A DNA stretch of 64,000 nt, taken from Halocaridina rubra. Its lineage: Eukaryota > Arthropoda > Malacostraca > Decapoda > Atyidae. Location: positions 123,501 to 187,500 of the forward strand of contig JAXCGZ010009477.1 in the NCBI GenBank assembly GCA_037179515.1. Reading direction: 5' to 3'. The notes beneath the pieces were generated by a model. It did not search any database. It saw nothing but the letters and a program-made list of their open reading frames with translations, and had not been told where the DNA came from. A program made the position numbers and the translations under genes. Positions within the stretch are counted from its first letter, which is position 1. Each line of letters starts with the position of its first letter. Below are positions 24,301 through 35,324 of this stretch, piece by piece.

Positions 24301-24681
24301 ATTGTGTTATATTGTCATGTAAAGTTTTATTCTTACAATCAATAAACAATCCAAAATTGCAAAGAAAATCATTACCTAATAAAGGTGTACATACATCTGC
24401 AACAACAAATGTCCAGTTAAATCGACGGCGCAACTGCCGAATATCAAGGTCAAGAATAATTTCACCATAAACTTTTATGGACTCACCAGTGGCAGTAGAA
24501 ATATTAACTGCTGTTGGCCTTAATAAAATTTCTGAAACATACTTATATGGAACAATGGAGACTGCAGCTCCTGTATCCACAGTGAAGACCATGTCACTAC
24601 AACCAATTTTGGCTACAACCTGTAGAAGTGGCAGAACAGAAGTGGCCGTAGCTACAATTTTCTCTTCTGTCTGCTTTATTA
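21375..24681 (-). pseudogene. Pol of the CsRn1-like element, one frameshift
   Basis: Polyprotein with aspartic protease, reverse transcriptase, RNase H and integrase in the usual gypsy order. The protease motif is FTVDTGAAVSIVP (24590-24555). RT has the FVLIYVDDILIF active site, RNase H shows LVTDCSQ, FDRELLA and FTDHKPL. Integrase has an HHCC zinc finger (ISHPG...KECTSCQQ) and catalytic DDE residues in HLDIVGP, FTDRGAQF and SNGMVERSHR. The C-terminus has a GPY/F-like module and no chromodomain. The frame breaks near 23600, between RT and RNase H, by loss of one base, so the downstream half is shifted. Otherwise the frame is open. Pol lies in the -1 frame relative to gag and opens only 12 bases before the gag stop. 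Confidence 0.92.
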
Positions 24682-25497
24682 GTTTTCCGAACTAGGAAAA
24701 TTCCGTGCGGGCGACGAGGACCTAGACATTGATGCTGGGGACGGAGCTCTAGAAGAATCCTTCATCTGGATATTTTGAGATTTATTCGGCCATTGGCACC
24801 ACGGCTTGCACCATCTAGCCAGAGTTCCATAATATAAATGGGCACCACAAACTTTTGGACGTTGATTTTGATGGAACGGTAGCACTCCTAGGCCTACAGG
24901 TGGATTCTTGGAAATTGATACATACTGGGATGTACTAGCTTGACGAGAAACTGACGACTGATCAACAACATTGATGGGTTTAGCCCTATTATTATTTTGA
25001 GAAAATACCACTAGTTCATCTGCAAGCTTGCCTAAAGCTGGTAAATCCATATTTTGCTGAGAGGCTAAAACTGCCGAAATACTACTGGGAACTGCTTGCA
25101 AGAATTTATGTTTCACTAGGTCATCTGTTACTCCTAATTTAGAAGCAGTTCTGCGAATTTCTTCTAAATAAACTGAAGGCTTGCCATGCATTACTGCATT
25201 ACTTATCAAATCATTGAAAAGTTCAGACTTGGTCTGTTCAAAAAGATTTGTGAGGTATGCTTTAATTATATCATAGTCTCTCCTATTTAAAGTGTCTTGG
25301 GGAACATGTTCTACAACAGTAGGGGGCAAGGCAGATAACACATGGAAAAATTTTGTTTCACTGGATTTCACATTAGCTAAGCCAAATTGGGCTTCAAGAT
25401 AAGAAAACCACCCTGAAACGCAGGTGTCCATGAATGCGGGGGCTTTCACTGCTATGTGCCTGACAGCACTAGACTTATCATCATCAGAATCGGGCAT
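24679..25497 (-). CDS. gag: Gag of the CsRn1-like element
   Basis: Intact 272-codon frame from ATG at 25497. Residues 15-180 form the capsid-like region (VSGWFSYLEAQFGLANV, then FNDLISNAVMHGKPSVYLEE). A single Cys/His motif near residues 218-240 reads VCGAHLYYGTLARWCKPWCQ, not the retroviral CCHC form. The tail is Ser/Pro/Arg-rich. It packages RNA into particles in the cytoplasm. The stop is followed closely by pol in the -1 frame. Confidence 0.88.
   Translation of the reverse strand: MPDSDDDKSSAVRHIAVKAPAFMDTCVSGWFSYLEAQFGLANVKSSETKFFHVLSALPPTVVEHVPQDTLNRRDYDIIKAYLTNLFEQTKSELFNDLISNAVMHGKPSVYLEEIRRTASKLGVTDDLVKHKFLQAVPSSISAVLASQQNMDLPALGKLADELVVFSQNNNRAKPINVVDQSSVSRQASTSQYVSISKNPPVGLGVLPFHQNQRPKVCGAHLYYGTLARWCKPWCQWPNKSQNIQMKDSSRAPSPASMSRSSSPARNFPSSEN
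24682..24688 (-). promoter_or_regulatory. Candidate -1 frameshift site between gag and pol
   Basis: Sense strand GGAAAAC immediately before the gag stop TAA. The pol frame is blocked by TAG 12 bases before that stop, so any -1 shift must happen within this short window. The heptamer is close to, but not exactly, the X XXY YYZ form. Confidence 0.5.
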
Positions 25498-25669
25498 TGT
25501 TTATGACAGCTTACCTTGGAGTACAAATACTGAAAGAAACCTAGGCCTTGCCTACCGGTATGATGCTGAAGAAATTTTTGTCACTTAGGTCTATCTTGTC
25601 AATTACAAATATCTTGTCACCCCTATATCTTGTCACCCCCATATCTTGTCACTCCGGTGGTCACCACTT
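25498..25669 (-). promoter_or_regulatory. Leader with primer-binding site and 16-bp repeats
   Basis: The primer-binding site is 25666-25649, three bases after the LTR: sense TGGTGACCACCGGAGTGA, which matches the 3' end of metazoan tRNA-Trp except for three or four positions. Next to it, TGACAAGATAT occurs at 25651-25641, 25635-25625 and 25619-25609 with a 16-bp period, and a partial copy lies at 25601-25592. The complement of this 11-mer occurs in the LTR end at 25682-25692. Confidence 0.75.
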
Positions 25670-26044
25670 TATAGTTCTGTCTGACAAGATATCAAGATTA
25701 CCACAATATCATTTAAGGTAATAAAATAGGCCAAAGTCATAATTATAAAGCAATTTTTATGTATCGAAAATGAACAGACCAAAAATATCACACTACACGA
25801 AAAAGGCGGCAATACAGAGTCAGTGTTGCCATAAAAACAGAAAACCAAAACAATGTACAGTTCGTTATGACAAAAAGAAGCAAAATTAAGGGATCACTTT
25901 ACAACAACAACAAAAATTATTAATAAATAAAGTGAAAATATATATATATCAATTAATAAATACATTAATATATAAATAAAGAAGACATATATCATACCAC
26001 TACAACACTCCAAATAAAGAAAGAAAATACACTATGCCACTACA
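25670..26044 (-). repeat. 5' LTR of the CsRn1-like element (375 bp)
   Basis: Contains the promoter and the start of transcription by family rule; no TATA box stands out among the AT-rich sequence. It carries (AT)6 at 25938-25949 where the 3' LTR has (AT)154. Confidence 0.95.
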
Positions 26045-29000
26045 TGTTTACTCCTAGATCTCTCTCATTTTCTGTCTCTTGAAGTTGTACTCCAGCCACC
26101 AAGTAGTCAAGCTTGGGCCTTCTTGCAATTGTACCTATTCTAATTACCTTACATTTTGAAGGATTGAATTTCATTAGCCACTTTTCTGACCACTAATGCA
26201 GATTATTTAGATCACCTGAAGTTCTCTACCATTGTTCTCGTTTTTTACTTTCTTCACAATCTTTGCATCATCTGCAAACATATTCATGAATGAATTTACA
26301 GACTCTGGTAGGTCATTTACATATACAAGGAACAAAAGTGGCCCTAAACCTGAACCCTGTGGAACTCCACTACTAACTCTTCTCCATTCAGACACTGAGT
26401 GTCTTACTCTAACCCTCTGTTCCCTAACTTCTAAGTAAGTTTTTATCCATTCCAAAACATTTCCACCTATTCTAGCCATTGATTGCAGCTTCCTAATAAG
26501 TCTCCCATGTGGAACAGTGTCAAACGCTTTCTGGAAGTCTAGGAATATGCAATCTGCCCAGCCCTCTCTTTAATGTAAGATTCGGCTTACCTCATCATAA
26601 AATTCTAATAAGTTTGTTACTGTTGATCTACCTTCTCTGAAGCCATGTTGCCTCACTGACAAAAAGTTGAAGGATTCCAAGTGAAGAGAGATATGTTTCC
26701 TTAGTAGTTTCTCCATAACTTTGCAAACTATGCTGGTCAAGGAAACTGGTCTATAGTTCAGAGCCGTATCCCTCCTTCCCTTTTTGAAGATAGGTATCAC
26801 ATTTGCTTGTTTCCAGCATCTTGGAATCTCACCTGACTCCAGTGACTTTTTAAATATGATACTTAGTGCAATTGATATTGAGTTTGCGCATTTTTTAAGC
26901 AAATGAGGGGATATGTCATCAGGACCTGTAGCTTTATGAACATCTAAATCCAGCAGTGCTTTCCATACCTCTGTGGCTGTAAGGTTGATGTTCTCTAATA
27001 CCGGCCCTTGAGCTTCTATCTCTGCAATCTGATGGGGTGGGGTATTTTCTACTGTAAATACTGACTGAAACTCCTTGTTCAATTCTTTGCAGATCTCTTC
27101 ATCCGTCTCAATGATGCTTCCATCCTCTCTCTTTAGCCTTAAAACCTGTTCTTTTACCTTCAGTTTTCCTCTGATAAAGGTGTGGAAAAGCTTGGGATTT
27201 TCTTTAGCCTTCCTGGTGATGTCCCTCTCATAGTCTCTCTCTGCCTCTCTCCTTTTACTTAGGTAGTCATTTCTTGCTCTTTTGTAGGTTTGTCAGGCAT
27301 TTATGTTTTTTCTCCTCCTATACCTTTTCCATCATTTGTCTCTCCACTCCTTGGCTCTTTTACACCCATTATCAAACCATTTTTCTCTGGCATGAATTAC
27401 ACCTACTTTGGTGACAGGTATGCAGCAATCTACTATCTTCCCATATTTCTCACAAAAGATGTCATACATTTCTTGTACAGATTTGTTGTAAAATAAGGTT
27501 CTCCAGTCAATAACTGCAAAAAGCTCATTCATTTTGATCTAATCTCCTTTCGGATAGTTCCTCCTCATGTCCTCAGCGCCTCTACTCTCAGGCAGAATAT
27601 CTTCAGAGATATACTCCATCAACAACACACAGTGGTCACTCTTTCCAATTGGTGGTTCATACTCAATTTTTTCAATATCCAACACATTATCTGTGAATAC
27701 TAGATCAAGTAGTGATGGCTGATCCCCACCCCTGGCCCTTGTTGGTTCCATTACATGTTGGTGTAGGAAATTCCCTTGTACACAATCTAGGAATCTTGCC
27801 CCGAATGAGTCCTCACCACTGTGTGGGTCAAGATTTATCCAATCTATCTCTTTATGATTAAAGTCTCCCATAATCAAAATCCTACATTTTTTCCCGTGCC
27901 ATGTTAAGAACTGAGTTTATGACTTCAATAGTACCTATATGACTTTCCTCATAAACTTCAAGCCTATTCTGGTTCCTTGGCGGGTTATATACAACAGTTA
28001 TTATAATGCTCTCTGACCCAGTATTTATGCGAGCAACAAGAAATTCCTTGAACTCACTTTCTATAACCAAGTTTATTTCTTCAACTTGAATCCTTTCACT
28101 TATGAGCAGTGCTATCCCTCCACCAGTCCTCTCAGATCTTTAAACCCTTAGTATTCTGAAGCCTTTAGGAAAAACTGTGACACTGTTTATGTCCTCACTC
28201 AACTTAGTCTCTGTAATTGCTACTATATATCTGCCTTACTGTTGTGAATCCTATCTTTTAATTCTACTGCCTTACCAGCTAATCCATCAGCATTTGTGTA
28301 TAACAATCTTAATGAGGCCTCATCCCCTGATCTTCTGTCATTATCTTCTTTATCTCCTCTTTGTCTGGAAGAACTCTGAAATGATATTTTTTCTGCTGTT
28401 CTTCATTTCTTTCATCATTTAACCTTCTTGTCTCTTGCAACAAGTTTTTTATCTTTCCCATCTCTTCCTGTGTTCTGTATCGTCTAATGAACACTTCTTT
28501 GAATTCTTGAAGGTCTTTTAGACTTTTTTTTCTCAACAATATTTCCCTACATGTTTCCCCTCTCTCAAAGGTTACTTTTGTTGGTCTCGGCTTTCCTTCC
28601 CTCGAATATTTACCTAGTTGGTGTATGTTTACAATATCCTCAGGACCACAAACTACTCCAAGCTTTCTAATCAGGTCTACAACCCTAGCTTTATTTTCTT
28701 CAAGTCTCCCCTGCCATGTTGGCTCCTGGGATTCGCTTATGCCTGAGCTTACCACTGTCTTCTCTTTATGAAGTGCTTGTTTGATGAGTGGGTTTGCCCT
28801 TTCCATCACAACGTCTTTCATTTTTTCAATTACTCTCTTTATAGTCGACTGTTTGTATGTTTTCCAGTGCCACAACCATTAGAGACTCTTTTACTGCCAC
28901 ATTCCCCTTAGTGCATCAGCAAAGAAAGTTTTCATGGCATCATTTTCCATATTCAGCTCCTGGAACTCTTTTCTAAACTGTTCAATGTTTTCCTTAATCT

Positions 29001-30271
29001 GGACATTCCAAGCAGCAATCTCGTCTCTCTCAAAGAGAGCAGTGAACTAACATCTAATTCCTTTAGGTTGTCATTCAGCTGTTTTTTTTTTTATCTTCTT
29101 GTTTAGAAATTCTACTTTCTAGTTGACTCTTTTCCCCTTCCAGCTTCTTTATTCTTTTTTCTAGTTCCTTTCTCTTCTGCCCTTGTGCTTTATTTGCTTC
29201 CTCCAAAGATCTTATTTCCTCTCTGAGTGTTTCATTCTCTTTCATTTCTCCATCTATATTCCGATTTTTTTCATCAAGTCTTATACCTATTGCCTCTAAA
29301 TCCTTGATTTTCTGTTTTAGTCTCCTAATGCTACCCCTCCTCCTGACCCATGGATGGGAGATGTTTGGGACAGAGATGGCCCCATTTTTATGTTCTCCCT
29401 CTCACAGAATATAGAAAGAAGAATAGAAAGAGAAAAAAAAGAGAAAAACTTTTATTTAAGCTTCTCACAGAATTTTTGTATCTCCATATAAGTGCTATTT
29501 AGTGACCCAATTTATCTCTTTCCTGGTAACACACATCTTAACTTAAAAATTTTACTATGGTAATTTGAGGATAAAAAGAAAAAGAAAAAAATGCAACAAA
29601 ACAAAAGTCAAACCTGAAGGAAAATTTAAATTTGTGTCTGAGGAGGCACCCACCTGTTTCTGCTATATATTCTTCCTAACTGATAAACTCACTTGCTAAC
29701 CAAGATATGTTTTCACAGGATTAGACTTTACATTTAACTCAATATATATACAAAATAAAAAAAATAGTAAAAGAGAAAGCTAAAAGAAAAGAAAAAAAAT
29801 GAAGAAAATAAGACAGCTGTACTACTTGGTAACTTAACTCAGTACTGTTGAGAGGAGTATTTTTGGTATTTATTTAATTATTCAATTATTTCGTGTATCA
29901 AACTAACTAACAAGTTAATATAAATGGGAAGGATACTGATTTTAACCACAGGATCAGGTAAACGGTTTAAAAGCTTTCCCCAGTTTACACAAAAAATTAG
30001 GTAATGTGATGTGATGGCTTCACCTCTGGCAACTCTTCTAAATTTCCTTCAAGGCAAAACAGGACAGTTTCTTCTCTCTTCCCTCACAATAATGTTCTCA
30101 ATTTTTCCTTTAATATTTTGGACAGTCTCGTCATACAACAAATATAAGTTTTGTACTCACAATACTCTGCAGGATTTCTGATTTAGGGAAATTATGGTAA
30201 AGTTTTCCACTAAGCACTTAGTCACTCAAAAACACAAGGAAAAATTTAAGAGATACTGGGATGTGTGTACT
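26045..30271 (-). mobile_element. CR1-clade LINE copy 1, 5' part (full length)
   Basis: Continues copy 1 across the LTR element. ORF2 remnants run from 26049 to about 28320 with several frame breaks. One is a TAA at 26570-26572, where related copies have CAG GAA. Another is the loss of the second active-site half by the gypsy insertion. RT blocks VHKATGPDDISPH, NYRPVSLTSIVCKVMEKL and FADDAKIVKK are present. The endonuclease shows GDFNHKEIDW and KSDHCV. ORF1 lies at 28309-29390 and the 5' UTR at about 29390-30260, aligning with copy 4. Only copies 1 and 4 keep a 5' UTR. Confidence 0.92.
28309..29365 (-). pseudogene. CR1 copy 1 ORF1, broken
   Basis: The C-terminal 188 codons are open from 28875 down (EPTWQGRLEENKARVVD; TKVTFERGETCREILL). 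The N-terminal coiled-coil part is shifted by indels, for example the extended T run near 29085. It would encode an RNA-binding chaperone like the intact copy at 35325-36404. Confidence 0.85.
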
Positions 30272-31400
30272 GTGTACTTACCTAATTGTGTTTACGGACA
30301 AGACCCAAAAGCTCGTATCTTCCCGTCTCCTCATCGGTTTCATTTTATACTTAGTGATACTTATCATACCTGTCCATAAAATTATGGATTGAGATAGCAT
30401 TAACTACCTCCTCGCTTAGCCAGTTCCAATTATCAACTACTCTTACACTGAAAAAGTATTTCCTTACATCCTGCAAAGAAGTTTTCCTACGAAGCTTCAA
30501 ACTATGACCTCTAGTTCTAGAGTCAGCCATATCAAAATATCGATCCCTATCCACTCTATCATAACCATGAAGGAATTTAAAGACTGTCACCATATCCCCC
30601 CTTAATCTTCTAGCTTCAAGTGATGGTAAGTGTAATTCCCTCAGCTTCTCATCATAACTGAGATTGCGTATTTCTAGCACCAGTTTCGTGGCATGTCTTG
30701 GAACATTTTCAAGCTTAGCTATGTGCTTTTTCAAGTGTGGATTCCAAAAAGGGGCTGCATAATCGAGTTTTGGCCTCACATAGGTTACATAAATATTTCT
30801 GAACATTTCCTTGTCCATGTGCCTGAAGGCTACCCTTACATTTGATAAGAATGCATATGCTGCCCTTACTATGCCATTTATATGTATTTCTGGAGACAAA
30901 TCTGCCAGTATGTTTACTCCTAGATATCTCTCATTTTCTGTCTCTTGAAGATGTACTCCAGCCACCGAGTAGTCAAGCTTGGGCCTTCTTGCACTTGTAC
31001 CCATTCTCATTACCTTACATTTTGAAGTATTGAATTTCATTAGCCACTTTTCTGACCACTCATACAGATTATTTAGATCCTCCTGAAGTTCTCGACCATT
31101 GTTCTCGTTTTTTACTTTCTTCACAATCTTTGCATCATCTGCAAACATATTCATGAATGAATTTACAGACTCTGGTAGGTCATTTACATATACAAGGAAC
31201 AAAAGTGGCCCTAAAACTGAACCCTGTGGAACTCCACTACTAACTCTTCTCCATTCAGACACTGAGTGTCTTACTCTAACCCTCTGTTCACTTCCTTCTA
31301 AGTAAGTTTTTATCCATTCCAAAACATTTCCACCTATTCTAGCCATTGCTTGCAGCTTCCTAATAAGTCTCCCATGTGGAACAGTGTCAAGCGTTTTCTG
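30272..31400 (-). mobile_element. CR1 copy 2, 5'-truncated
   Basis: Carries the 3' tail (one 14-bp unit beside GTGTACTGTGTA) and ORF2 from the middle of the RT domain to its stop (30351). The frame is open from the truncation point: VPHGRLIRKLQ, SGVPQGSVLGPLLF, MFADDAKIVKK, then the CR1 thumb and C-terminus. Its truncated 5' end at about 31400 directly touches the 3' tail of copy 3. Confidence 0.93.
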
Positions 31401-32341
31401 TGTATGTATGCGATTACCTAATTGTGATTACCTAATTGTGTTTACGGGAAAGAGCCCAAAGTTCGTATCTTCCCGTCTCCTCATCGGTTCCATTTTATAC
31501 TTAGTGATACTTATCATACCTGTCCTTAAATCTATGGATTGAGATAGCATTAACTACCTCCTCGCTTAGCGAATTCCAATTATCAACTACTCTTACACTG
31601 AAAAAGTATTTCCTTACATCCTGCAAAGAAGTTTTCTTACGAAGCTTCAAACTATGACCTCTAGTTCTAGAGCCAGCCATATCAAAATATCGATCCTTAT
31701 CCACTCTAGCATAACCATGAAGGAATTTAAAGACTGTCACCATATACCCCCTCACTCTTCTAGCTTTGAGTGATGGAAAGTCTAATTCCCTCAGCCTCTC
31801 ATCATAACTGAGATTGTGTATTTCTGGCACCAGTTTCGTGGCATGTCTTTGAGCTTTTTCAAGCTTAGCTATGTGCTTTTTCAAGTGCGGATTCCAAAAG
31901 GGGGTTGCATATTCGAGTTTTGGCCTCACATAGGTTACATAAATATTTCTGAACATTTCCTTGTCCATGTGCCTGAAGGCTACCCTTACATTTGATAAGA
32001 ATGCATATGCTGCCCTTACTATGCCATTTATATGTATATCTGGAGACAAATCTGCCAGTATGTTTAATCCTAGATCTCTCTCATTTTCTGTCTCTTGAAG
32101 TTGTACTCCAGCTACCGAGTAGTCAAGCTTGGGCCTTCTTGCACTTGTACCCATTCTCATTACCTTACATTTTGAAGTATTGAATTTCATTAGCCACTTT
32201 TCTGACCACTCATGCAGATTATTTAGATCCTCCTGAAGTTCTCTACCATTGTTCTCGTTTTTTACTTTCTTCACAATCTTTGCATCGTTTGCAAACATAT
32301 TCATGAATGAATTTACAGACTCTGGTAGGTCATTTACATAT
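31401..32341 (-). mobile_element. CR1 copy 3, 5'-truncated, active-site change
   Basis: Has two 14-bp tail units next to TGTATGTATGC, and ORF2 codons from the active site to the stop at 31501. The RT active site reads FANDAKI in place of FADDAKI, so one catalytic Asp is lost. The frame is otherwise open for 267 codons. Its 5' break at 32341 runs into the TATG repeat. Confidence 0.93.
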
Positions 32342-32422
32342 GTCTGTCTGTATGTATGTATGTATGTATGTATGTATGTATGTATGTATGTATGTATGTA
32401 TGTATGTATGTATGTATGTATG
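32342..32422. repeat. (TATG)n microsatellite at the 3' end of CR1 copy 4
   Basis: About 80 bp of TATG units after TGTCTGTC, ending where the 3' tail of copy 4 begins. A related TATGTATGCATGCATG run occurs at the other end of the same copy (37218-37241). Confidence 0.95.
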
Positions 32423-32498
32423 TGATTACCTAATTGTGTTTACGGGAAAGAGCCCAAAGCTCGTATCTTCCCATCTCCTCATCGGTTCCATTTTATAC

Positions 32499-35322
32499 TT
32501 AGTGATACTTATCATACCTGTCCTTAAAACTATGGATTGAGATAGCATTAACTACCTCCTCGCTTAGCGAATTCCAATTATCAACTACTCTTACACTGAA
32601 AAAGTATTTCCTTACATCCTGCAAAGAAGTTTTCTTACGAAGCTTCAAACTATGACCTCTAGTTCTAGAGCCAGCCATATCAAAATATCGATCCCTATCC
32701 ACTCTATAATAACCATGAAGGAATTTAAAGACTGTCACTATATCCCCCCTCACTCTTCTAGCTTCGAGTGATGGTAAGTCTAATTCCCTCAGCCTCTCAT
32801 CATAACTGAGATTGCGTATTTCTGGCACCAGTTTCGTGGCATGTCTTTGAACTTTTTCAAGCTTAGCTATGTGCTTTTTTCAAGTGTGGATTCCAAAAGG
32901 GGGCTGCATATTCGAGTTTTGGCCTCACATAGGTTACATAAATATTTCTGAACATTTCCTTGTCCATGTGCCTGAAGGCTACCCTTACAGTTGATAAGAA
33001 TGCATATGCTGCCCTTACTATGCCATTTATATGTATTTCTGGAGACAAATCTGCCAGTATGTTTACACCTAGATCTCTCTCATTTTCTCTCTCTTGAAGT
33101 TGTACTCCAGCCACCGAGTAGTCAAGCTTGGGCCTTCTTGCACTTGTACCCATTCTCATTACCTTACATTTTGAAGTATTGAATTTCATTAGCCACTTTT
33201 CTGACCACTCATGCAGATTATTTAGATCACCTGAAGTTCTCTACCATTGTTCTCATTTTTTGCTTTCTTCACAATCTTTGCATCATTTGCAAACATATCC
33301 ATGAATGAATTTACAGACTCTGGTAGGTCATTTACATATACAAGGAACAAAAGTGGCCCTTAAACTGAACCCTGTGGAACTCCACTACTAACTCTTCTCC
33401 ATTCAGACACTGAGTGTCTTACTCTAACCCTCTGTTCCCTAACTTCTAAGTAAGTTTTTATCCATTCCAAAACATTTCCACCTATTCTAGCCATTGATTG
33501 CAGCTTCCTAATAAATCTCCCATGTGGAACAGTGTCAAACGCTTTCTGGAAGTCTAGGAATATGCAATCTGCCCAGCCCTCTCTTTCCTGTAAGATTTGG
33601 CTTACCTCATCATAAAATTCTAATAAGTTTGTTACTGTTGATCTACCTTCTCTGAAGCCATATTGCCTCACTGACAAAAAGTTGAAGGATTCCAAGTGAA
33701 GAGAGATATGTTTCCTTAGTAGTTTCTCCATAACTTTGCAAACTATGCTGGTCAAGGAAACTGGTCTATAGTTCAGAGCCGAATCCCTCCTTCCCTTTGT
33801 GAAGATAGGTATCACATTTGCTTGTTTCCAGCATCTTGGAATCTCCCCCGACTCCAGTGACTCCTAAAATATGATACTTAGTGCCACTAATATTGTGTTT
33901 GTGCATTTTTTAAGCACATGAGGGGATATGTCATCAGGACCTGTAGCTTTATGAACATCTAAATCCATCAGCGCTTTGCATACCTCTGTGGCTGTAAGGT
34001 TGATGTTCTCTAATACCGGCCCTTGAGCTTCTATCACTGCAATCTGAGGGGGTGGGGTATTTTCTACTGTAAATACTGACTGAAACTCCTTGTTCAATTC
34101 TTTGCAGATCTCTTCATCCGTCTCAGTGATGCTTCCATCCTCTCTCTTTAGCCTTAAAACCTGTTCTTTTACCTTCAGTTTTCCTCTGATAAAGGTGTGG
34201 AAAAGCTTGGGATTTTCTTTAGCCTTCCTGGTGATGTCCCTCTCATAGTCTCTCTCTGCCTCTCTCCTTTTACTTAGGTAGTCATTTCTTGCTCATTTGT
34301 AGGTTTTTCAGGCATTTATGTTTTTTCTCCTCCTATACCTTTTCCAGCATTTGTCTCTCCACTCCTTGGCTCTTTTACACCCATTATCGAACCATTTCTC
34401 TCTGGTATGAATTACACCTACTTTGGTGACAGGTATGCAGCAATCTACTATCTTCCCATATTTCTCACAAAAGATGTCATACATTTCTTGTACAGATTTG
34501 TTGTAAAATAAGGTTCTCCAGTCAATAACTGCAAAAAAGCTCATTCATTTTGATCTAATCTCCTTTCGGATAGTTCCTCCTCATGTCCTCAGTGCCTCTA
34601 CTCTCAGGAAGAATATCTTCAATGATATACTCCATCAACAACACACAGTGGTCACTCTTTCCAATTGGTGGTTCATGCTCAATTTTTTCAATATCCAACA
34701 CATTATCTGTGAACACTAGATCAAGTAGTGATGGCTGATCCCCACCCCTGGCCCTTGTTGGTTCCATTACATGTTGGTGTAGGAAATTCCCTTGTACGCA
34801 ATCTGGGAATCTTGCCCCGAATGAGTCCTCACCACTGTGTGGGTTAAGATTTATCCAATCTATCTCTTTATGATTAAAGTCTCCCATAATCAAAATCCTA
34901 CATTTTTTTTCCCGTGCCATGTTAACAACTGAGTTTATGACTTCAATAGTACCTATATGACTTTCCTCATAAACTTCAAGCCTATTTTGGTTCCTTGGTG
35001 GGTTGTATACAACAGTTATTATAATGCTCTCTAACCCGGTATTTATGCGAGCAACAAGAAATTCCTTGAACTCACTTTCTATAGCCAAGTTTATTTCTTC
35101 AACTAGAATCCTTTCACTTACGAGCAGTGCTATGCCTCCACCAGTCCTCTCAGATCTTTCAACCCTTGGTATTTTGAAGCCCTTAGGAAAAACTGTGACA
35201 CTGTTTATGTCCTCACTCAACTTAGTCTCTGTAATTGCTACTATATCTGCCTTACTGTTGTGAATCCTATCTTTTAATTCTACTGCCTTACCAGCTAATC
35301 CATCAGCATTTGTGTATAACAA
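32499..35322 (-). pseudogene. CR1 copy 4 ORF2 (endonuclease and reverse transcriptase), broken
   Basis: Encodes the CR1 replicase. The APE-type endonuclease is intact over 255 codons (35322-34555): YTNADGL, TETKLS, GDFNHKEIDW, KSDHCVLL. The frame then breaks at about 34550, 34305, 34100, 33860, 33360 and 32860 by small indels or stops. RT blocks KATGPDDISPHV, NYRPVSLTS, FLDFQKAFDTVPHG and SGVPQGS are present. It overlaps the 3' end of ORF1 in a different frame, and the first clear start lies at or inside the overlap. Confidence 0.92.
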
Positions 35323-35324
35323 TC

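Noticed and set aside
21375..25497. Endogenous retrovirus with envelope
   Set aside because: No envelope-like frame after integrase; pol ends about 100 bp before the 3' LTR, so it is a retrotransposon.
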